Assembly (NCBI RefSeq): GCF_030272615.1
Contig: NC_081413.1
Coordinates: 721,078,367 to 721,142,366, forward strand
DNA: 64,000 nucleotides
Source of the DNA: Cryptomeria japonica
Lineage: Eukaryota > Streptophyta > Pinopsida > Cupressales > Cupressaceae
Direction of reading: 5' to 3'
Shown one piece after another: positions 14,217 through 25,935 of this stretch (its first letter is position 1; each line of letters opens with the position of its first letter). Made by a program: the position numbers and the translations under genes. The notes under the pieces are model-generated. The model made no database searches, was not told the DNA's origin, and saw only the letters and a program-made list of their open reading frames with translations.

Positions 14217-14570
14217 CTCTCCCCCCTCCCCTCTCCTCTCTCTCCCTCTCCCTCTCTCTCTCTCTCTACCTTCCCTCCCCCCTCCTCTCTCTCTCTCTCC
14301 CTCCCTCTCTCTCTCCCTCTCCCTCTCCCTCTCCCTCCTTCCCTCTCTCCCTCCCCTCCCCCCTCCTCTCTCTCTCCCTCCCTCTCTCTCTCTCTCCCTC
14401 CCTCCTTCCCTCTCTCTCTCCCTCTCTCTCTCTCCCCCTCCTTCCCCCTCTCTCTCTCTCTCCCCCTCTCCCCTCTCTTCTCCCTCTCTCCCTCTCTCTC
14501 CCTCCCTCTCCCTCCTTCCCTCTCTCTCTCTCCCTCTCCCCTCTCCTCTCTCTCTCTCTCTCTCTCTCCT

Positions 14571-14608
<38 letters not shown>

Positions 14609-14746
14609 TCCCTCTCCCTCTCTCCCTCTCCCCTCTCCTCTCCCTCTCTCCCTCTCTCTCCCTCTCCCCTCTCCTCTCCTTCTCTCTCCCTTCCCCCCCT
14701 CTTCTCTCCCTCTCTCCCTCTCCCTTCCTCCATACCCCTTCCATAA
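13821..14746. repeat. 0.9-kb (CT)n/(CCCT)n polypyrimidine tract
   Basis: A pure (CT) run at 13822-13869 is followed, after a short gap, by about 750 bp that is almost entirely C and T on the plus strand (roughly 13995-14745), with CTCTCT, CCCTCTCT and CCTTCCCT words. The long Ser/Pro/Leu and Arg/Glu/Gly frames on the two strands are products of this composition. It is flanked by two copies of a leader segment containing ACTGTGTCTGCACTTCTAT (about 13918 and 14956). Confidence 0.9.
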
Positions 14747-15216
14747 CTTTTTTAAGGCTTATTAGCGCGTACACGGTACTTTTTACTCATAAGCGCATAC
14801 GTAGTACTTATTACTCATAAGCCGAGAATACCATTGGGTTTGCCAACATTTTATGGCCTAGCAGCACGTACGCAGTTTATAGACATAGTTTTAGTTGCCC
14901 AAGAGCCTCAACGACCTCAAAAGAAGTTTTTGAGGTTGTTGAAGGCCCCACTGGAACTGTGTCTGCACTTCTATCACTATTGTATACATAAAAGTAAGTG
15001 AATTTTTTATTTTTTGCATGATTTCAAATGATTGAATTGGTGTTTTTATTAGTTTTTTTGTTTTTGCATTGTTTCAAATGATTAAATTGTGATTGTTTAA
15101 TAGTTTGATTCCAAAAAATAGTGATAAGATGCATACTTATGGTTATTTATTTATTTTTGAACTTTTCTTTACATATATATGTAATATGATTCTATTTAGG
15201 TCAACCGATCTCAACC

Positions 15217-17999
15217 ATGGGAAAGAACAAGCGAGGAATGATGGAACAACGAGAGGCTCAAAAGGAAAGACAAAGGCAGTGTATGAAGAAATTGTGTGAC
15301 ATAAGAACAATGGGAGAAGAAGGTATGTCAACCTCAACATCTCAATTCGATTTACCAAACAAATATAATGCACCTAATGCAATTGACGAAGAAACATTTG
15401 ATAATTTACCATTTGAACCTAATGCAATTGAAGAAGATACCGCATTGAATAATCAATTAAATGATGAACATATTACACCTTCTCTACTTGATGAATTGAA
15501 TGTACGTAATGCACCGATGTTAACACCTCCTAGAATCATTCGTAGGAAACCAAAATATCTAATTGACATTGATGAGAATATATTGAAGTCAATGCCCAAT
15601 AAAATGAATGAACGAACTTGTAGGAGAATGGTTAAAAGAATATGGCAAAACTATTTTAAAAACTTAAATCAAACCGCAAGATGTCAATTAATTGTTCAAA
15701 TGATTAAAAATTTGAATTTTAGAGAGACAATGAAAATTCTAGCTAGGCCTAAGATCATCTGAAAGTAACAGTGAAAGAACTATTGTCAGAAATCTATTTG
15801 ATGCATATCAATCTATTGGTTCAAAATCACGTAGTAAAGATTCTAATGCTACTCGATGTGTCATTACATCAACCATAATGAGCAAGAAAATTAAAAAAAA
15901 TCGTTTGATAAGCAAAACAAGTAAGTCATTGAACGTTAGTAGAACAACATTAAGTAAAGCATTAAAGAGGCAAGAACAAATAGAGGAACCTAACAATAAT
16001 TCTCTTTGGGCATTCTTGGGTAGACTACCACGCAAAGACAAGGTTGTTGTAGATGCACTAAAAACATTAATTGAAATTTTTTGGCATGACAACACAAGAG
16101 TATCACCCAACCAAATAGATGTTGTTAGAAGGCGAATTGGGTCTAAAAATCATGAGCCACATGCGAAAGACTATTTGGATATGACTCAAACTAAATTTTA
16201 TGAAAGATTCTTTCAAAAGTTTCCTCAAATAAAAATTTCTCAAAGATTTTTTGAAATGGCAAAACCTTTTTATATTAAGAATAATCATGTACGCACCACG
16301 TGTTGTTGTAGGATACATATTGAATTTTCCATGCATTATGATATTTTTCATCATATTTGTTCTACTTTGCACACTAACGATGTTTTGCAGGAATGTAATA
16401 TACAAGCACCTCCTAAGTCGGCAAGAGAATTTATTTCAAGTGTGTTATGTAATAGACATGATGGTTGCATTTATTATAAGATGCCTTGTTTGGAAGGTTC
16501 TTCTGATATATGTGGTGGTTTGCAACGTTTACCAAGATGCATACATTTGGAGATCACACATGAAATTGGTACGAAACTAGTTATAAAGCTCAATGGTTAG
16601 ATGAGCAATTCAAGTTGTGTAAGAACACATTTCCTCTTGGCACCATTGTCTCTATAGTTGATTTCGCTGAAAATTATACACTACAACCTCAAAATGAAGT
16701 GCAATCCATGTATTATCACTCTACACAAGTTTCTATTTTTGTACACATAGCATTCATGCATGCAGATGATAGCACATAAGAGGATAGAAAGGTTGTAAGA
16801 GAGTATAACTTCTACATAAGTGATGATCGTACTCATTCATCGAAGTTTGTACAAGGATGCTTTAAAGTTTTCTATGATAGTTTAAGGGAAAGGAACATAC
16901 GATACAACCGACACTTAATATGGTCAGATAATTGCACCGCACAATTCAAGAATGCAAGGATGTTTTATTGGCTGACAAGGATGCATGTGACAAGCGGTGT
17001 ACAACATTTTTGGAATTTCACTGAGGCTGGACATGGTAAGGGAGAGCACGATGGTGCAGGAGCATGTGTGAAAAGAGCCCTAGCCAGAGAAGAATTGAAG
17101 TATGAAGGTGGTGCTGAGTTGGTAGATGCAGAAACAATTGTGCGATGGTGTAAGTCTACGATGGGTCCAGGTAATCCAGGTATGTCATTGGTTTGTAGAT
17201 ATTTTTGGTTGATTACTGAATCTAACATTGAAAACTATCTAGATTGTTGTACAGTTGCAGGATCGAGTGACATGCACTCATTTATGAGTTCAAATTCAAG
17301 TTCACTAGTAATTTATATGAGACATATGGTATGTTTTTGCTCTTCATGCATGTATTGTTTGTGGGAAGAATGTGAATCAGAAGAGTGGGTTGACAAATGG
17401 TCTTGTAGACCGTTGGTTCCCATTGATTCATATCAAATTCCCAAAGCACTACAATTGAGCCAGATGGAGACATCAGTGGATTTTGACCATGTATCCGACC
17501 TAGTGGATTCAGGTGATTTTTTGAGTTAAATTTTTTGCAAGTATTCTTTTTGGTTCATTTTGTTGTACATCATACTTTATTTTTGGTATTAATTAACACT
17601 TTATAAAATGCAGGTCATGTGTATGCAGTTGTTGCAGAAGATAACAATGAAGAAGGAACAAATTACTATTTGTGTCATTGTGTTGAGCCTAAAAGAAAAT
17701 TGACAACCAAAATCATTGACGGAGAGGGTATTGAGTACCCAATAGGGTCTGTTGTCATGAAAGGAACATGGCTTCAGAGATACCCTATCAAGAATTCTGA
17801 TGTTTGGTTGTTCGAGGACTTCGAAACACACAAACATATTCTTCATTTCTCTAACCTTGTTGTTGCAACAAATATTCATTTGATGAAGTATCATGGTAGA
17901 CCTCATAACAAGATTTTATGGAAAGTTCATGAATCTGACCATGAGGCAATACTTGACACAATACGAGTTAGAGTCGATCCTGAAGGCTCACTTGATTGA
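15217..17999 (+). pseudogene. Decayed DDD-type transposase of the 13.5-kb element
   Basis: The likely start is the ATG at 15217, just after a TTTAG acceptor (15199) that could be joined to GTAAGT donors at 13942 or 14994. The basic N-terminus begins MGKNKRGMMEQREAQKERQR. Later parts include HDNTRVSPNQIDVVRRRIG, a Cys/His stretch (TTCCCRIHIEF), VDFAENYTLQPQNE, WSDNCTAQFKNARMFYWL and GHGKGEHDGAGACVKRA. Candidate catalytic Asp codons are at 16660, 16927 and 17050. The same SDxCxxQ(F/Y)KN and GHGK...DG pattern is known to me from transposase-like proteins of animals and lower plants. A Cys-rich part near 17330 (CFCSSCMYC) follows. An intron at 17513-17613 (GTGATT...ATGCAG) leads to a final exon, 17614-17999. 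Damage: a +1 shift near 15755, a -1 shift near 16567 and TAA at 16777. Confidence 0.8.
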
Positions 18000-18059
18000 T
18001 TCTATAGTTCAGAGTAGAATGATTTTGAGAATTTTGTATAAATCATCGATGAATTGTTC

Positions 18060-18420
18060 TATATTCATTTTTTGTATATATAAATGCCCATGAGCTGATT
18101 TTTACATGTTTAGGGGCATAATTTTGTATATTTAAGTGGCAATGAGCTAATTTGTACATATGTACATGCCAAATTTTGTATATTAAAATGGTGATGAGCT
18201 GAATCGCACATATTGTAATGCCAAATTTTGTATAAAAGCCCATGAGATTATTTGTATATTAAAATGGCGATGAGCTGAATCGCATATATTGTAATGCCAA
18301 ATTTTGTATAAAAGCCCATGAGATTATTTGTAAGACAATTTTTTGTATAATCAAATAGCCAAGAGCTGATTTGACCATATTTAGAGGCAAATTTTTGAAT
18401 AATATGTGACAATGTTTTGT
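18060..18420. repeat. 76-bp tandem repeats after the transposase
   Basis: Two almost identical 76-bp units start at 18179 and 18255, each containing GATGAGCTGAATCGCA and AATGCCAAATTTTGTATA. Shorter diverged relatives lie on both sides (words such as GAGCTGATTT and TTTTGTATA). They probably fall in the transposase 3' UTR or just beyond. Confidence 0.75.
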
Positions 18421-18569
18421 GACTATATTGTGTGTCAATGTTTTGTGACTATGTTTTGAGTATATGTGATGTGTTCCTGGTCAATCATGAGCATTCTTGA
18501 TTCTTGTATAATCATGGATAATTATTTGAGTCATTATCGAGTCATAGGGGTGATAGATTGAGACTAGAT

Positions 18570-20179
18570 ACAATTTGAGCAAAAATTGTCAAAAAAGTTG
18601 TCAAGCAACTTCTACATTGCATCAGTAGGGTATGAATCTCGATGTTCTGGTGCTTTGGGATGCATGACAAGGGCATGCCTAGCATAAACATGCCCACCTG
18701 GACATGCTCGCGACATCGATTTGTGCACACGAGAAACAAAATCAATTCTAGCCAATCTTGCAACTTTTCCTTGCAAGCAACTGACGGTTTTTTGAGTAGG
18801 CTAAAAAATGCTACTAATTGAAAATGGCTTGGATTCGTCGAAAACCGAGATAGGCCATTGTAGAGGAGCCTCACATGACCCCGCGGGATCAAACAGATCG
18901 ACCGTATGTGTCATAGATTGGAAGAAATAGTTCGTCAAATTTTGACAATTTTTTGGTTTTAGGGCACTTGAGAGATCGCACTGGTAGGGTATGAATCTCA
19001 ACGTTCTGGTGCTTTGGGATGCATGATAGGGGCATGCCTAGCGTAAACATTCATTCCTAGATGCGCTCGCAATGTCAGTTTATGCACACAAGGAACAAAA
19101 TCAATTCTAGCCAATCTTGCAACTTTTCCTTGCAAGCAACTAACAGTTTTTTGAGCAGGTGAAAAAATGCTTCTAATTGAAAATGGCTCCGAGTCATCGA
19201 AAATCGAGATAGGCCATTGTAGAGGAGCCTCACGCGACCCCACGGGATCAAACAGATCAACCGTATGTGTCGTGCATTGGAAGAAATAGTTCATCAAATT
19301 TTGACAATTTTTTGGACTCAGGGCACTTGAGAGATCTCACCGGTAGGGTATGACTCTCGACGTTCTGGTGCTTTGGGATGCACGAAAGGGGCATGCCTAG
19401 CCTAAACATGCCTGCTCGGACGCGCTCGCGACTTTGGTTTGTGCACACGAGGAACATAATCAATTCTAGCCAATCTTGCAACTTTTCCTTGCAAGCAACT
19501 GATGATTTTTTGAGCAGGCGAAAAAATGTTACTAATTGAAAATGGCTTCGAGTCGTCAAAAATCAAGATAGGCCATTGTAGAGGAGCCTCACTCGACCCC
19601 ATGGGATCAAATAGATTGACCGTATGTGTCGTGGATTGGAAGAAACAATTCGTCAAATTTTGACAATTTTTTGGACTCAGGGCACTTGAGAGATCTCATC
19701 GGTAGGGTATGACTCTCAACGTTCTGGTGCTTTGGGATGCATGACAGGGCAATGCCTAGCATAAACATGCCCACTTGGATGCGTTCGCAATATCGGTTTG
19801 TGCACACGAGGAACAAAATCAATTCTAGCCAATCTTGCAACTTTTCCTTGCAAACAACTAACGGTTTTTTGAGTAGGCGAAAAAATGCTACTAATTGAAA
19901 ATAGCTTCGAGTCATCGAAAACCGAGATAGGCCATTGTAGAGGAGCCTCACACAACCCCACGGGATCAAATAGATTTACCGTATGTGTCGTGGATTGGAA
20001 GAAACAGTCCGCCAAATTTTGACAATTTTTTGGACTCAAGGCACTTGAGAGATCGCACCGGTAGGGTATGACTCTTGATGTTCTGGTGCTTTGGGATGCA
20101 TGACAGGGGCATGCCTAGTGTAAACCTGCCCACTCGGACGCGCTCGTGATGTCGGTTTGTGCACACAAGGAACAAAATT
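18570..20179. repeat. 359-bp satellite-like tandem array (about 4.4 copies)
   Basis: The marker TATGA(A/C)TCTC of each unit lies at 18631, 18990, 19349, 19708 and 20067, exactly 359 bp apart each time. Units share AGGGGCATGCCTAGC, CTAGCCAATCTTGCAACTTT and GCCATTGTAGAGGAGCCTCA. The first unit is diverged at its left edge and the last stops about 110 bp past its marker. Units differ by scattered substitutions. The period is not a multiple of three, so the 60-120-codon minus-strand frames repeated in each unit drop out of register and are unlikely to be a gene. Confidence 0.92.
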
Positions 20180-20228
20180 TGACCATTGCGAGCGTGAGGG
20201 TGCTCTCGTACCAAACACATTGTTGTTT

Positions 20229-20403
20229 TGAGTTCCTTTAGGGGCTTACTCTACGAATTACCCTATAGTATTGTTTACACTAGTATTTAAAATTATGCCT
20301 ACCATTTAACATAGAATGAATTTCCCTGTCCAATTAAAAATATTAAATGTTAGGTAAACAATACTATAGGGTAATTCGTAGAGTAAGCCCCTAGAGGAAC
20401 TCA
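20229..20403. repeat. 175-bp foldback with near-perfect 50-bp arms (MITE-like)
   Basis: The left arm 20229-20278 starts TGAGTTCCTTTAGGGGC; the right arm 20354-20403 ends GCCCCTAGAGGAACTCA. They are reverse complements with a single T/C difference, separated by about 75 bp of AT-rich spacer. The arms' high identity compared with the surrounding decay suggests a young foldback or MITE. No convincing TSD is visible. Confidence 0.8.
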
Positions 20404-20589
20404 TTATTTTTTTAGTAATGAACATAATGTTAATAGGTAATACATATTTATTAATGATGTTATTTGAGGCGTCTCTAAGCACTAGGTAAAGTGTCAAATC
20501 TCTAAATTTAAAGTATTATAAGTGTATTAAGATATTTTGAATAATAACTTAATACACTTATAATCTATATTATTAGGTTATTATTGTAT

Positions 20590-20890
20590 GCTTAAAAGGA
20601 TAAGCAAAAGATAACTTCATGGTACTAAAATATATTCAAAATATTTATCACAGTTATTATTTACCCATTGATAAGTGTCTTGACTGATTCAAAAATGACT
20701 AATGTAATGAGTTTGAAGACTGCATATGAGATCTAGAAAAAGTTAGAGACCTTTTATGAAGGAGATGCACAAGTTAAAGTTGCTAAGTTGTAGAGTTTGA
20801 AAGGGAAATATGAGATTGGAGTTGGGAGAAGATGAGAATATAACATCCTTTATCGCTAAGGTGAACGAATAAGCAAAAGATAACTTATTA
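20590..20890 (+). pseudogene. Ty1/copia gag fragment
   Basis: About 20690-20890 reads as a copia Gag core: SLKTAYEI, a stop where the family has Trp, then KKLETFYEGDAQVKVAKL, a stop where Gln is usual, then SLKGKYEI. A frame shift and DENITSFIAKVNE follow. The fragment resembles the same region of the copia element at 59464-59964 (ETAYEVWKKLDEIYSGDENV). An identical 18-bp word, ATAAGCAAAAGATAACTT, lies at both borders (20600 and 20869). Confidence 0.65.
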
Positions 20891-22480
20891 ATATATGGTC
20901 TAGTTATTAATAACTAATTGTATATCATAAGAGTATTAACTTTGGTTCTTAAGTATTAATGGACCATATATTTAGTTGTTATTACCTATTTTAATGAGCC
21001 TTTTTCCTAATAATAAAATTAGAGTTAAGTTTTAATTATGGTTAGGCTTAACATTTATGCTTAATAGTTAATTATATTTATTACAATGATAAAATACTAA
21101 AAATAACTACAAGCTTAATGACATGTGATTAATACTTATCTAATTACATAATACACTAAGTTATATAAATATCTATAACTTCATTTATACCTAACACTAA
21201 TAATATAAACCTGAAGTGAATATTATCAAATTAAACATGTGTTAAAGATCTAGCTAATTATTAATGAATATTACTATATCAACACTTGATAGTTAAATAC
21301 TTGCTAGATATAATAAATTAACCAGAAGATCATTATACCCTATAGTTATTCATGGGCATATTATGTCTAGTAACTCGCTATCAAGTACTTAATGTTCATA
21401 TATCTTCATTAAGTACTTGATAGCGAGTTAATAATATTCTTAATAATTGAATATTATTGGCAATATTATCCAAAATAATGGGCTTTCATCACATGGCTAT
21501 GATAAGATATGGGCTTCACCATACTATTAAGGATGCATTTAATTTGTTATATTTTAACATTATAGTACCTTACCTTACTATGAATTCAGTCCTAATCCAT
21601 GTTTAATTAATAGTAAAAAACCATGTTCTACATTATTAGCGATACATTCATTATTAGTGAATATTATGTAATTATATCGCCAATTTATTGATATTATGTT
21701 TATACAATAGTTATTAAAGGTCTAACTTTCATCTCTTATAATATTAGCTAGTCATAATAGTCTAAATAATTGCCCCAAACACTATTAATTATATATCCAT
21801 AACTCATTAGTGATATGTTTTAAAATACCTCATGATATGTATTAAATTACCATTAATATACATGTAAAATATTAATATCCTTAATCAATTAATGGGCCGC
21901 CATTCATTATTCATGAACTAAATAACTCTATTATGTTCATATAGTATATCCTATTACAGATGAATTGATTGTCGATAATTACCATTAATATTCTCCTATG
22001 ATATATTACTCAACATTATAATACTCTATAATGAATGTCAAAGTAAATAAAGTTAATATATAGCCCTCAGTTAATCATTCTATTTCCCTAAGAAGTATCA
22101 ACCCTGCAAATAGTAAGATGCTATTTCTGGATAATTCAAGTATTTCTAGAATGGATGCTCAAATAAAGGTCAAGGAATAAGTTACCAACCTCAACTATAA
22201 CCAAATATGTTTAAAGGTCAAGAATAAAATATGGATGCAAATGCGTTAATAATACTATACTAAGATAAGATTAAAGACTAATAGTTGAGGTTGGCCACCT
22301 TTACCTTATATTACTGTTCTTCTATAATAATACTAGGTAAAGTGTCAAATCTCTTTTATAGGATTATTAACCAACATTTTTTAGGTGGTGAGTGTTATGA
22401 TAATCTATATTAATTTCTATCATAACCTAATTATTGATGTAAAATTAATTAGGTGGTGAGTGTTGAACCAAATTAATGTG
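20891..22480. other. Gene-free AT-rich interior of the transposon, with hairpins
   Basis: Very AT-rich sequence without open frames, rich in short inverted and direct repeats. A word AGGTGGTGAGTGTT occurs at about 22384 and 22450, and CCAACCTCAACTAT near 22188 is answered by ATAGTTGAGGTTGG near 22280. Confidence 0.5.
21371..21430. repeat. Perfect 24-bp hairpin
   Basis: The arms 21371-21394 (starting TAACTCGCTATCAAG) and 21407-21430 (ending CTTGATAGCGAGTTA) are exact reverse complements around a 12-bp loop. Confidence 0.85.
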
Positions 22481-22580
22481 GAAAGAAGAAACCTACATTT
22501 GTTATCTCACATAATTATGGTTATGGTATAATTTATATTAAATTAGTAGATCTAATATAGTTTAATATAAAATTGCATAT

Positions 22581-22650
22581 ATTACAATGAATAGCAATTT
22601 GTCATATAGATTTTTTTCATGGAATATGACAAATTACTGTTCATTGTAAT
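22581..22650. repeat. 27-bp hairpin, two mismatches
   Basis: The arm 22581-22607 (starting ATTACAATGAA) pairs with 22624-22650 (ending TTCATTGTAAT) at 25 of 27 positions around a 16-bp spacer. Confidence 0.75.
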
Positions 22651-22750
22651 TTGTCATTGTAATTTCTCTTTATCAGTTATAAATAATCAACTAGTTACCC
22701 ATTTAATGGTACTAATTGAAGAATAGTATTACAGATAAATTGATTGTCGA

Positions 22751-23045
22751 TTTTTGTTGTTTATATTCATATTGTTAATTACATATGCAAATATTCATTT
22801 AAATTTATAAAAGGGTAGCCACCAAATACAACGAATACACAATAATGAACTGAATACAAGGAGTTTTGTAGGGTTAATTCAACATTTTAGAAATTTTATC
22901 AAATCATATTCCATGATTGCAATGCTTTATATCATATATTTTTGTTGTTTATATTCATATTTGATTACATATGCAAATATTCATTTAAATTTATAAAAGG
23001 ACAACCACAAAATACAATGAATACAAAATAATGAACTCATTACAC
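22751..23045. repeat. Direct repeat pair of about 107 bp
   Basis: Sequence from 22751 (TTTTTGTTGTTTATATTCAT...) recurs from 22939, 188 bp later, and stays closely similar through AATTTATAAAAGG to about 22857 and 23045. Short indels separate the copies. A (TA) run follows near 23072-23084. Confidence 0.75.
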
Positions 23046-23221
23046 ATTTATTGGATCGAATATCGATATTTATATATATATATATAAAGGCATGTCTGCC
23101 AAGTCAATACAAGTATTACAAAAATGTGGCATATGCTATGTCCAAATCGATATACAATAAAAATGTAGAATATATCTACATGTATTGGTCATTCTATGAC
23201 CAAAAATAACACTATATTATC

Positions 23222-25813
23222 CTAAACTTCTGGTGGATCATCAAAATCAAGCCTCTTCGGTGCAGTACGCGGCTCTGTAGATGGCTGCAAAACCACAACT
23301 CAAAAGCCAAGTTAGAATTCTTTTGTAGAAAATAGTTCACAATTAACATCATAACTATGCATTTAACTTTAATTCCATTGCAATTGAAATGTAGATTACC
23401 TCATCGGCTGATCCAGGAGCTAATGTCTTCGCTCTCCTCTCCTTGTCACTCTTAGGAGTTTTCTTGAAGACATACTTAAATTGATCCACATTATGGCCGT
23501 ACCGCGAAGGAACCTATTGTAGATTAAATGTACAATTAATACAATGTACTAACATAAATATATCAAAAACACTTAAAAGCTATAATATAGAGAACAATGA
23601 CGTACCTATGCCTGAGATGCTTCTCCAATGGACTGAGGATGGCTCACCATCGATGTAGAAACTGACGCTATTACCTATACAAAAAATGTACAAAGATTAA
23701 ATACAATTAATATAATGATAAGTATTGAAGGTTGAAAACAATTAATTTTACATATCAAACAAAAGTGTACCGGGTCCTGAGATGCTTCTCCAGTGCAAGG
23801 AGGAGGGTTCGCCATTGATGAAATAGGTATGGATATTTCCTATATGAAAAAATTATAAGATTATAATATATCACAAGTTCACATGTACGTGTGCATATAA
23901 TCATGAAATCAAGAAAATAAAGTAGAGATACATACCTCCGCCCTCTCTTGATCCGCAAGCGAATCAGGTGCATTCAACATATCCACAAAGCTCAATGGTC
24001 ATTGTACATGTAAAATAGACAAAAAACACTAATCAATCTACAAACCCCAAGTAATATTTGATTTCAACATTTTCAAATAATTGTACAACTAAAAATGTGT
24101 TCAATTACCTTCTTCACATGTTTTGGCGTCTTCAAGGAATTCTTTTTCTTAGGATGAGCCCTAGACGCAGAGGGGGTACCCTAAAAACACAAAATTAACA
24201 TGAGATATTAGTATAGATAATAAATTAAACATAATTTTAAAAATCTAAAATGAAATGAGTTGCATATTCCATCAAAACAATACATAAAAAGAGTTGTACA
24301 AAATATCATACCGTATAGCCTTGTAGGCCAAAATCGATCGCTGAGAGCGTGATGTCATCAATCTGGGACATTTCATCCCCTGTCAACACCTACAAACCAG
24401 AAATTGGACCAAGCATTAAAGATAGTTAGTATATCTTGTATTTTTTTGAATTCAAAGTGTACTATTCTATTTTAACATGTTACAAAATGTATACCTCAAG
24501 TGTCGAAGTTGCACCTGTGTTAACTGGGGGAGGTGTATGGGATACTGCCGCTGCATCCTGAAATGCATATTATTTGTCTCAATTTAAATCGATGTATAAA
24601 TGAAAATTCATTTATGTAATTACAAAATTAAAGTGACTGATAAATAAAATGTTATGAATTCAAATCAACACACCTGTGTCTGTGGCTCATGGGCAAACAC
24701 CATGTCCATCAACTCATTTGTCAGCGCGACATCCTCAACCGTGTGAGCCTAACATCTACAACCACAAATCATGCATAGATGATATGAGTATCCATCTGCA
24801 TCGGCTGCATCATCTATCCCCGAGCATATCCCCGAGCAACTGACACACATATGCTCGACGGGCTCTCTGTCGCCCTCTAACAGCTCATCATCCAATACAA
24901 TAGGGTGTGCTAATGATGTCCCATGCTGGATGATGGCACTAGTCAATGTTGTGGCTGCCTGAAGAGGCTGTAGCTCCATCGACTCTTTCAGCTCTAATGG
25001 GACAGCCTGTTGTACCTTGGGTTTGGGTGCTAGGGGGCGGCGACTCTCCGTGGCTAATCGCCTATGGGCTCCAGGTCTATCTTGGGCAGAGCCACCACCT
25101 CTACCATGAAACTCTCTCATGTCAAAATAATTTGGGCGCACATTGAGCCCAAACTCACAATATATTTTTCTCAAAAAATATAATGGCACCTCATAATTAT
25201 TACAAGGTGGATCGTCAAAGACCATCCACCACCTCTACCAAAAAAGATTCTTCATTTGCACATTGGTACACCAATGTATGAGAAACCTCTTTGCATTAGG
25301 AGGTAATGACTGACCAGTTTTGGGGTCAACAAAAAGGGCACATATTTGTTGTTTAGAAATATTTTTGTTTTTAACTCCATCATATGATAGCCCATTGCAA
25401 TAGAATTGACGACACCTATCCCTAAAGCTTCCCCATTTGGTAATTTATGTGGAAACAACTATGGCACCACTAGCTAATGTTTCTAGACTAGTGGCAAGGG
25501 ATTGATGATGGTCAAGTTCAGAAGTTTTCAATTTTACAATCAGTTTATTGATTTTGGATGTATTTTGCCCTAACTGATTAATTAATTCTTCTTGTGTTTC
25601 GGTTGTGCGGTCAAAAGGAGGAATTGGGGGTTGTTCTTGTGGGTTTTCAGGAGGTGCATTTGGTTGTTCTTGTTCTGGATTAGAAGAATCTGGTTTTTGA
25701 AACAAAAAATGAAAAAACCTAATCAAAATTAATGAAATTAAATTCAAAATGTAAAAAAAATTGCATAAACTAGAAAGAAAGACAAAAATAAACAAAAACT
25801 AACCTTGATCCAT
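23222..25813 (-). pseudogene. Unknown second gene of the 13.5-kb transposon, ten exons
   Basis: I do not recognise the protein. Exons on the minus strand: 25813-25804 (ATG GAT CAA G), 25689-24674, 24557-24495, 24389-24312, 24180-24109, about 24000-23936, 23839-23771, 23674-23606, 23513-23400 and 23284-23222 (TAG). All but one have GT/AG borders, and the small exons are whole-codon units. The predicted protein of about 538 residues starts MDQDSSNPEQEQPNAPPEN, has a heptad-like stretch (LINQLGQNTSKINKLIVKLK), a conserved-looking W/F/C-rich core near WGSFRDRCRQFYCNGLSYDG, and a Pro/Ser/Lys-rich tail. Exons 7 and 8 resemble each other (both end GEASQ plus two residues), suggesting exon duplication. 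Damage: TAA at 25447-25445, TAG at 25237-25235, TAG at 24751-24749, a TAG at the end of exon 8, and no clear acceptor for exon 6. Its position inside the TIRs, convergent with the transposase, suggests an accessory transposition protein or a captured host gene. Confidence 0.7.
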
Positions 25814-25935
25814 AGCCCGGAGGACAAATTTAACACCCCGTTCGTGGTTTAGGTTAGAAAATGGGAAAAAAACAAAGTAAAAAATGCGCTTTTCGGGTAA
25901 ATGAGGACTCGGTTTTTTTTTAAAACTTTTTTTAT

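Noticed and set aside
13946-14774. Long Ser/Pro/Leu-rich (plus) and Arg/Glu/Gly-rich (minus) open frames of 155-266 codons
   Set aside because: They are translations of the CT/GA tract; every frame stays open because the dinucleotide repeat cannot form stops.
18542-20220. Series of 60-120-codon minus-strand frames with recurring DLFDP and APLQWPIS-type sequence
   Set aside because: They arise from the 359-bp repeat, whose length shifts the frame each unit; no continuous protein results and there is no start or splice logic.
24946-25146. 66-codon plus frame inside the minus-strand transposon gene
   Set aside because: Shadow of the better supported minus-strand exon 2.
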